Shown here piece by piece: positions 59,245-64,000 of a DNA stretch of 64,000 nt. The position numbers were made by a program, and so were the translations under genes. The notes under the pieces are model-generated. The model saw only the letters and a program-made list of their open reading frames with translations, made no database searches and was not told the origin of the DNA. Positions within the stretch are counted from its first letter, which is position 1, and each line of letters begins with the position of its first letter. This DNA comes from JBCCGL01 sp039029275 (GTDB taxonomy: Bacteria > Pseudomonadota > Gammaproteobacteria > JBCCGL01), in NCBI GenBank assembly GCA_039029275.1, contig JBCCGL010000005.1, positions 124,001 through 188,000 of the forward strand, given 5' to 3'.

Positions 59245-60012
59245 ATGGAATCACACGATATTGACACACAATCAAACGGCGGCAAATCTCTCGATGGCCA
59301 GACTGCGCTCATCACCGGCGCTTCAAAACGCATCGGCGCAGCAATTACGCGTATTCTGCACGAGGCGGGCGCCAACGTGGTTTTGCATTATCGCAGTTCT
59401 GCTGCAGAAGCAGATGCGCTCGCTTGCTCGCTGGAGTCAGCGCGCCCCAATTCCACGCACGTACTTCAGGCAGACTTGCTCGATACCACCGAGGTGGAAC
59501 AGTTGGCCAATCGAGCTACCGCGCACTGGGGTCGTCTGGATATTCTGGTCAACAATGCCTCAGCGTTTTACCCGACCCCCGTCGGCACGATTAATGAGCA
59601 AGCGTGGGAAGAGTTAGTCCACAGCAATCTCAAGGCACCCTTGTTTTTAAGTCAGGCGTGTGCGAATGCGCTGCGCACCGAAGCGGGTTGCATCATTAAC
59701 CTGGCTGATATTCACGGCGAGTCTCCTCTGGCCGAGCACACAATCTACTGTGTCGCCAAGGCCGGACTCATCATGCTTACCAAATCGCTCGCTCGCGAAT
59801 TAGCGCCATCGGTGCGTGTTAATGCGATTGCACCGGGTGCAATCCTGCCGCCACCGGGTGTCGAGCAAATGGACGACGCGTTTATTGAGAAGATTCCGCT
59901 CAAACGCGTCGGCGGTACCGACCCGATAGCGGAAACTGCACTGTTTTTAGCGCACCCTGACAGCTACATCACCGGGCAGGTAGTTCGCGTCGACGGCGGA
60001 ATTTCACTCTAG
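59245..60012 (+). CDS. Pteridine reductase-like short-chain dehydrogenase (FolM type)
   Basis: This 255-residue enzyme is a short-chain dehydrogenase/reductase of the pteridine reductase type. The NADPH site is TGASKRIGAAI (with the basic residues of the RIG variant), the NNASAF motif follows, and catalytic Tyr and Lys are in YCVAKAG. The C-terminus TGQVVRVDGG is conserved. It likely reduces dihydrofolate/dihydromonapterin to the tetrahydro form. folK and folB are found 2 kb away, and the region seems to be a folate group interrupted by a sensor kinase. Confidence 0.9.
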   Translation: MESHDIDTQSNGGKSLDGQTALITGASKRIGAAITRILHEAGANVVLHYRSSAAEADALACSLESARPNSTHVLQADLLDTTEVEQLANRATAHWGRLDILVNNASAFYPTPVGTINEQAWEELVHSNLKAPLFLSQACANALRTEAGCIINLADIHGESPLAEHTIYCVAKAGLIMLTKSLARELAPSVRVNAIAPGAILPPPGVEQMDDAFIEKIPLKRVGGTDPIAETALFLAHPDSYITGQVVRVDGGISL

Positions 60013-60023
60013 GAATTGCGGCT

Positions 60024-61883
60024 TCAAGCGGCCGATTTGAGTACCCTGTTCATGGTTTGCGCCAACACCTTGCGTGTAATTGGTTTGGTCATGAACTCGT
60101 CTTCATCATTGCATTCGAGCTGCCCGTCAACGAATCCTGACATATAAACGACCCTGACCTGCGGGTGCACCTGCTTAATTTGCTCAACCAACTCTGGGCC
60201 ATTTGCCTCGCCGGGGAGAACAACATCGGACAGGACGATGTCAAATAGCGCTTTCGACGCCAACAGTTCTGAAACCGAATCCGCGTCGCTGGCGACGATC
60301 ACGCCAAATCCCATAGCCTCTAACATGGTGGTGAGGATTTCCCGCAACTCCAGCTGGTCCTCAATTAGAAATATGGTGTTGCCTTTCCCGAACTTTGGAT
60401 TGGGTTGGAGCGTTTCATCACGTCTTAATTTCTCCTGCGTCACGGGAAAAAACATCACGACCGACGTGCCCTGCTCTTCGTCGCTAATCACGTCGATGTA
60501 ACCGCCCGATTGCGTGACAAAGCCGTGCACCATACTCAATCCTAGACCATTTCCCTTGCTTGCATCTTTTGTCGTGAAGAAAGGATCAAACATCCTCTCC
60601 TGCACATGATTTGGCATGCCACAACCCTTATCACATACCGATATTGAGACAAACTTATCGCCCTCCTCATTTTGCTCTACTCCGGTTTTGATCGTGACCA
60701 GTCCAGCCCCATTCATCGCATCACGGGCATTCAGTCCCAAATCGAGCAGGGCATTTTCAAACTGCGAGGTATCGACCTTGCATAATGGCAAGGCAGAGTT
60801 GTGGTGTATTTGAACCGAGACTTGCTCTCCCAAGACCCGTATCAGAGTTTCCCCGCTGTCGTTCAGGAGCTGTTTGATATCAACGACTTTTGGCCTCAGT
60901 GGCTGCTTGCGTGCAAACGCTAGAAGCCTTGCGGTCAAGGACGCGCCTCGCTCTGATGCTTTCGTCGCACGATCTATAAGTGTCTGCGCTTCTTTGTTGT
61001 TGTCGAAATGATCAGAAAGCACTTCGAGATTGCCAACAATGATCGCAAGCAGGTTATTGAAATCGTGTGCCACTCCACCGGTTAGTTGACCTAAGGCTTC
61101 CATGCGCTGCAGCTGGCGCAGAGATCGCTCTGCCAATTTGCGCTCGGTAATGTTGCGGCAATTGATCACAGCGCCACCGGTGTTGCCATCTGAGTCACTG
61201 ATCAATCGCATTGAAACGTCGACGTCGAAGAATTGGCCCGATTTGCGTTGCGCCTTGAGTTCGCCAGACCAGTTCCCGTCCTTTTCGAGCAAGGGAAATA
61301 CCTTCGCCTCAATCTTTGTCACTTCCTGTTTCCCGTAAAACTCGCGCCAATTTTTCCCAAGCATTTCTTCGACGGTATACCCGTATGCCTCGGCGTGTGC
61401 ATCATTAATGTATACAAAGTTGCCGATTTGATCTTGCAGCGCAAACCCTTCCATCGCTTGATCGCACGCTGAGCGAAAATGTGTCAGGCCTAGCTCGATT
61501 TCCTTACGATCGTGAATGTCGAGTAAATACGCAAAAAAACCCGCGATATCGCCCTCCGCCGACTTGTCGGGGATGTAAGTGCATTCGAACCAGCGACGCA
61601 CTCCCTTGGGGTTTACGTAATTCAACTCAAACACTTGCTTTTGGCCAGCCAAAACCGCCTGCATTTTGTCTTGCACTTTGGGGTACATTTGGAAATTGAT
61701 GTCTTCAACACGGCAGCCGATTATCATGCTCGGCACCATATCGTACATACTTGCATAGCTTTCACTGACGTACCGGTAACGCATGTCGTCACCAACGTAA
61801 ATCACCATACCAGGCAGCTGCTCGATTAGTTTTGAGCGGATCAGGGAAGACTCGTCGTACTGCTTGAAGGTGGTGGTACTCAT
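60024..61883 (-). CDS. PAS-domain hybrid sensor histidine kinase/response regulator
   Basis: This is a soluble 619-residue hybrid kinase. Two PAS domains occupy about 15-130 and 145-255, each followed by a PAC-like segment. The HisKA phospho-His is in GGVAHDFNNLL (about 270). The ATPase domain has the N box LGLNARDAM and G boxes CDKGCGMP and GLGLSMVHG. A C-terminal receiver (about 495-615) has Asp in IVLSDVVLPG and Lys in FMTKPIT. No membrane segment is present, so it senses a cytoplasmic signal. It lies between pteridine reductase and folK, and has no adjacent partner gene. Confidence 0.93.
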   Translation of the reverse strand: MSTTTFKQYDESSLIRSKLIEQLPGMVIYVGDDMRYRYVSESYASMYDMVPSMIIGCRVEDINFQMYPKVQDKMQAVLAGQKQVFELNYVNPKGVRRWFECTYIPDKSAEGDIAGFFAYLLDIHDRKEIELGLTHFRSACDQAMEGFALQDQIGNFVYINDAHAEAYGYTVEEMLGKNWREFYGKQEVTKIEAKVFPLLEKDGNWSGELKAQRKSGQFFDVDVSMRLISDSDGNTGGAVINCRNITERKLAERSLRQLQRMEALGQLTGGVAHDFNNLLAIIVGNLEVLSDHFDNNKEAQTLIDRATKASERGASLTARLLAFARKQPLRPKVVDIKQLLNDSGETLIRVLGEQVSVQIHHNSALPLCKVDTSQFENALLDLGLNARDAMNGAGLVTIKTGVEQNEEGDKFVSISVCDKGCGMPNHVQERMFDPFFTTKDASKGNGLGLSMVHGFVTQSGGYIDVISDEEQGTSVVMFFPVTQEKLRRDETLQPNPKFGKGNTIFLIEDQLELREILTTMLEAMGFGVIVASDADSVSELLASKALFDIVLSDVVLPGEANGPELVEQIKQVHPQVRVVYMSGFVDGQLECNDEDEFMTKPITRKVLAQTMNRVLKSAA

Positions 61884-62066
61884 TCGACCAGATAAAGACG
61901 CTTTGATGTTTTTAGTGCCTGATACGCTGTTTAGCCTATCGCTGCAGCTATATCAACATCGTACTGCAAATATTGTTTTAATTTGAAATCAGCGGATCGG
62001 CATACCAATACGCCTGGTGGCAGCATAAGGATTCCGAGTTTATCGGTCCCAAATTGACCATCAGCG

Positions 62067-62582
62067 CTACGCTGGCTCGGCGATATTGAGATCGATTTCG
62101 ACCTGCCTGAGATCTTGCTCCATCCTCCGTCCCTCCGACATCGCGTACCACAGTTCCCCAATCGATTTTCCAATCGTCGGATGCCGCACGTTACTTGCGA
62201 TATCGCACAAGGGCTTAAGAACAAAGGCATACTCAATGATGTCGGCACGCGGAATCGCAAACTCCTCCGCTTCAATCGTGCTTTCCCCATAAAGCAGGAT
62301 GTCCAAATCCAGCTCGCGCGAAGCGAACCGCGCGCGCCCTCGCCGGCGGCCGTGTTCTGACTCTATCTCTCGCAGTTTCCAGTGGATTTCTTCGGGCGAC
62401 AGCGAACTGTCGAATTGCGCTGCGAGGTTGTAGAAGTCGTCGCCGTCAAAACCAATGGGCGCACACTGATATACGGGTGAAAAGATGACCTGGCTGAACG
62501 CATCGCGCAACGACTGCGCAGCGCTGAAAACATTGCGTGCGCGGTCAATATTGCTTCCAATGCTGAGATATACCGCAGTCAT
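62067..62582 (-). CDS. folK: 2-amino-4-hydroxy-6-hydroxymethyldihydropteridine diphosphokinase
   Basis: HPPK activates 6-hydroxymethyl-dihydropterin for folate synthesis. The protein has 171 residues. It begins YLSIGSNIDRARN; the active site carries SELDLDILLYGE-like (RELDLDILLYG) and the ATP site RRGRARFASREL. PRADIIEYAFVLKPLCDIA is a further family block. It starts seven bases after folB, so folB-folK are co-transcribed. Confidence 0.95.
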   Translation of the reverse strand: MTAVYLSIGSNIDRARNVFSAAQSLRDAFSQVIFSPVYQCAPIGFDGDDFYNLAAQFDSSLSPEEIHWKLREIESEHGRRRGRARFASRELDLDILLYGESTIEAEEFAIPRADIIEYAFVLKPLCDIASNVRHPTIGKSIGELWYAMSEGRRMEQDLRQVEIDLNIAEPA

Positions 62583-62589
62583 AGACCTG

Positions 62590-62946
62590 TTAGTTCTCGT
62601 TTTTGCGCTCGATGATCACGCCTACATCTTTGGCGGTAGTCACTGCGCCCGGTTTGTGCACTGTGATTTTGACCGATTCGACACCGAACTCGTCCAAGAC
62701 TATACACGCCACCTCTTCGGCCATGGTTTCAATCAGAAAAAACTCGCTTTCGCTTACGAAATCGTGCAATCGCTTGGCCACATCTTTGTAGCTCGGCGTG
62801 TTATTGATATCCTCAGTTTTGGCAGCATTGCGGATATCAGTTGCCATCTCAATATCCAGTGAGACAGTCTGTAAAGTGGTGCGTTCCCAGTCGTATATGC
62901 CGATTATGGTGTCGACGCGAAGATCGTGAATGAATATGGTGTCCAT
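62590..62946 (-). CDS. folB: Dihydroneopterin aldolase
   Basis: FolB cleaves dihydroneopterin to 6-hydroxymethyl-dihydropterin, the substrate of the next gene's product. The 118 residues contain IFIHDLRVDTIIGIYDWE, the family start, SYKDVAKRLHDFV, and TMAEEVACIVLDEF with the catalytic region. It is seven bases upstream of folK and diverges from rpmB. Confidence 0.95.
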   Translation of the reverse strand: MDTIFIHDLRVDTIIGIYDWERTTLQTVSLDIEMATDIRNAAKTEDINNTPSYKDVAKRLHDFVSESEFFLIETMAEEVACIVLDEFGVESVKITVHKPGAVTTAKDVGVIIERKNEN

Positions 62947-63052
62947 TGTTAACTGCTTGGTCGGAAATGGCCTTCCGCGTTGAACGAATTTTTACACATT
63001 ACGCGCCTTAGAGTCGTATGGATTACAATCAGCTACCCGACAATGCCACTCC

Positions 63053-63081
63053 TTGCATAGTGGCAACCGATCATCTACACT
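63053..63081 (+). promoter_or_regulatory. Candidate sigma70 promoter of rpmB-rpmG
   Basis: TTGCAT (63053-63058) and TACACT (63076-63081) are spaced by 17 bases and lie about 40 bases before the rpmB start. The match is moderate. The location between divergent folB and rpmB suits a ribosomal protein promoter. Confidence 0.55.
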
Positions 63082-63119
63082 CCCGCGTCTTTTGTTCACG
63101 CCAATTTGAGGCCAGACCA

Positions 63120-63356
63120 ATGTCCCGAATTTGCCAAGTTACCGGCAAGAAACCGATGACGGGTAACAACGTTTCCCACGCGCACAACAAAACGCGCCGC
63201 CGATTCCTGCCGAACCTCCACACCCATCGCTTCTGGGTGGAAAGTGAAAACCGATTTGTGAGGTTGCGCCTTTCAAGTAAAGGGATGCGCATCATTGACA
63301 AGAACGGCATCGACGCTGTCCTCGCCGATATCCGCAAACGCGGCGAAAACGTTTAA
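63120..63356 (+). CDS. rpmB: 50S ribosomal protein L28
   Basis: L28 is a small basic protein of the large ribosomal subunit. The 78 residues begin MSRICQVTGKKPMTGNNVSH, which fixes the start at 63120; the open frame reaches back to 63018 but those codons have no L28 homology. NKTRRRFLPNLH and RFVRLRLSSKGMR are typical. The length is the same as E. coli L28. rpmG follows by 11 bases. Confidence 0.97.
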   Translation: MSRICQVTGKKPMTGNNVSHAHNKTRRRFLPNLHTHRFWVESENRFVRLRLSSKGMRIIDKNGIDAVLADIRKRGENV

Positions 63357-63367
63357 GGAGTTATCCG

Positions 63368-63523
63368 ATGCGAGACAAGATCAAAATGGTGTCCAGCGCC
63401 GGGACTGGCCACTACTACACCACGACAAAAAACAAACGTACTATGAGCGAAAAGCTCGAAATGAAGAAATTCGACCCCAAAGTGCGTCAACACGTGATGT
63501 ACAAGGAAGCGAAGATTAAATAA
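63368..63523 (+). CDS. rpmG: 50S ribosomal protein L33
   Basis: L33 is a 51-residue ribosomal protein, read as MRDKIKMVSSAGTGHYYTTT at the start and KFDPKVRQHVMYKEAKIK at the end. This is the cysteine-free (zinc-independent) gammaproteobacterial type. GGAG (63357-63360) precedes the ATG by seven bases. rpmB-rpmG is the usual pair and is followed by an intrinsic terminator. Confidence 0.97.
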   Translation: MRDKIKMVSSAGTGHYYTTTKNKRTMSEKLEMKKFDPKVRQHVMYKEAKIK

Positions 63524-63569
63524 GCGCTTCGAGACCAACTGCACCACCGGGGACTATCTCCGGCAACAC

Positions 63570-63601
63570 AAAAAAGGATGCGTTTACGCATCCTTTTTTT
63601 T
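63570..63601 (+). terminator. Intrinsic terminator after rpmG
   Basis: GGATGCG-TTTA-CGCATCC forms a seven-bp GC-containing stem that extends into A/T pairs, followed by a run of eight T. A-runs on the other side allow it to act on the minus strand too, so it may also end the receiver gene transcript. Confidence 0.93.
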
Positions 63602-63633
63602 GGGGTCTCAGCTAGTCACGCGACCTCGCGTGA

Positions 63634-64000
63634 TCATGCATCCAAAAGATTTTGCAGCAGGTTACGAATCGTATGAGGCAAAAACGGTTTGTCACAAATC
63701 GCCGAAACACCTGATTGCTCAACGAGTGTGAGGCGTTCGCAGTCCTGTTCGCTTGTGATCATCAAAATAGGCAAATCGGGTGGATCATTCTGCGAGCGGA
63801 TGTGTTCAATCAGCTCTTTACCGTCCATCTCTGGCATAACGTAATCGGTCACCAGCAATCCGTAGGTGTTGGCTGCAAGCAGTTCGATTGCATCTTTGCC
63901 ATTTTCGGCACAATCAATGTCAGAAATACCAAGTGCATTCAGCACGCGCACGATATGCTTGCGTGAGAAATTACTGTCGTCTACAGCAAGGACTTTAGTT
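63634..64000 (-). CDS. Response regulator receiver protein (5' end cut by window)
   Basis: This is a CheY-like receiver domain, nearly complete; the frame is open to the window edge, and the first visible residues are TKVLAVDDSN, the usual acidic start of the domain, so only a few residues are missing. The phospho-acceptor Asp is in LVTDYVMPEMDG, the Thr in MITSEQ (Ser variant neighbour) and the Lys in CDKPF. No output domain follows. It converges on rpmG. Confidence 0.88.
   Translation of the reverse strand, partial: TKVLAVDDSNFSRKHIVRVLNALGISDIDCAENGKDAIELLAANTYGLLVTDYVMPEMDGKELIEHIRSQNDPPDLPILMITSEQDCERLTLVEQSGVSAICDKPFLPHTIRNLLQNLLDA

Noticed and set aside
63018..63119. N-terminal extension of L28
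   Set aside because: The conserved L28 start MSRICQVTGKK is at 63120; the extension includes the likely promoter.
1..64000. CRISPR arrays, insertion sequences, phage genes and tRNA genes
   Set aside because: I looked for regular repeats, transposase or integrase motifs and cloverleaf-like GTTCRANNC segments and found none convincing.

Overview
The window reads as a chromosomal segment of a marine-type gammaproteobacterium with a roughly balanced GC content. The F-type ATP synthase operon with rsmG, parA and parB upstream and glmU-glmS downstream is the arrangement found near the replication origin in many Gammaproteobacteria, and the protein sequences (AtpE, AtpD, GlmU, RpmB and RpmG) look gammaproteobacterial. 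No tRNA, rRNA, CRISPR array, insertion sequence or prophage gene is visible.

Layout. 1-1.4 kb: end of a carboxyl-terminal processing protease and a divergent polysaccharide deacetylase. 1.4-5.7 kb: an agmatinase-like ureohydrolase, glmS and glmU. 5.8-12.9 kb: atpIBEFHAGDC on the minus strand, with a strong sigma70-type promoter before atpI and an intrinsic terminator after atpC. 13-15.4 kb: rsmG-parA-parB. The gene beyond rsmG is an aquaporin rather than mnmG. 15.5-30.6 kb: an accessory region rich in EamA-type exporters (four genes), with a bicupin, a PanB-like protein, two class-V aminotransferases, a class II aldolase, a PHB-depolymerase-like esterase, a fatty acid hydroxylase, a lone receiver protein and membrane proteins of unknown role. 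30.6-37.7 kb: oxidative enzymes (GMC oxidoreductase, aldehyde dehydrogenase, Ldh2-type reductase, DMSO-reductase-family molybdoenzyme, DUF3291 protein). 37.9-39.7 kb: a protein with a histone-H1-like lysine-rich tail and an Lrp/AsnC regulator. 40.5-42.6 kb: a cyclic-di-GMP-I riboswitch in front of a secreted protein with a DUF11-like and a probable glycosidase-like domain, closed by a strong terminator.

43.8-57.2 kb is the most distinctive part: twelve co-directional genes on the minus strand diverge from a LysR regulator. Read in transcription order they encode an HpaB-type flavin-dependent monooxygenase, RidA, a phytanoyl-CoA-dioxygenase-like protein, a cupin, a class-III aminotransferase, a flavin reductase fused to a LysR effector-binding domain, an acetylpolyamine-amidohydrolase-like enzyme, an ArgE-like deacetylase and a complete polyamine-type ABC importer, followed by a terminator. 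The effector domain fused to the reductase resembles that of the divergent LysR regulator. This suggests that one ligand may control both transcription and the flavin supply of the monooxygenase. The pathway looks like uptake, deacylation, transamination and oxygenation of an acylated or aromatic amine, but the substrate cannot be read from sequence.

57.2-64 kb returns to housekeeping: uppP, a MidA-type methyltransferase, pteridine reductase, a hybrid sensor kinase, folK, folB, rpmB, rpmG, and a receiver-domain protein cut by the window edge.
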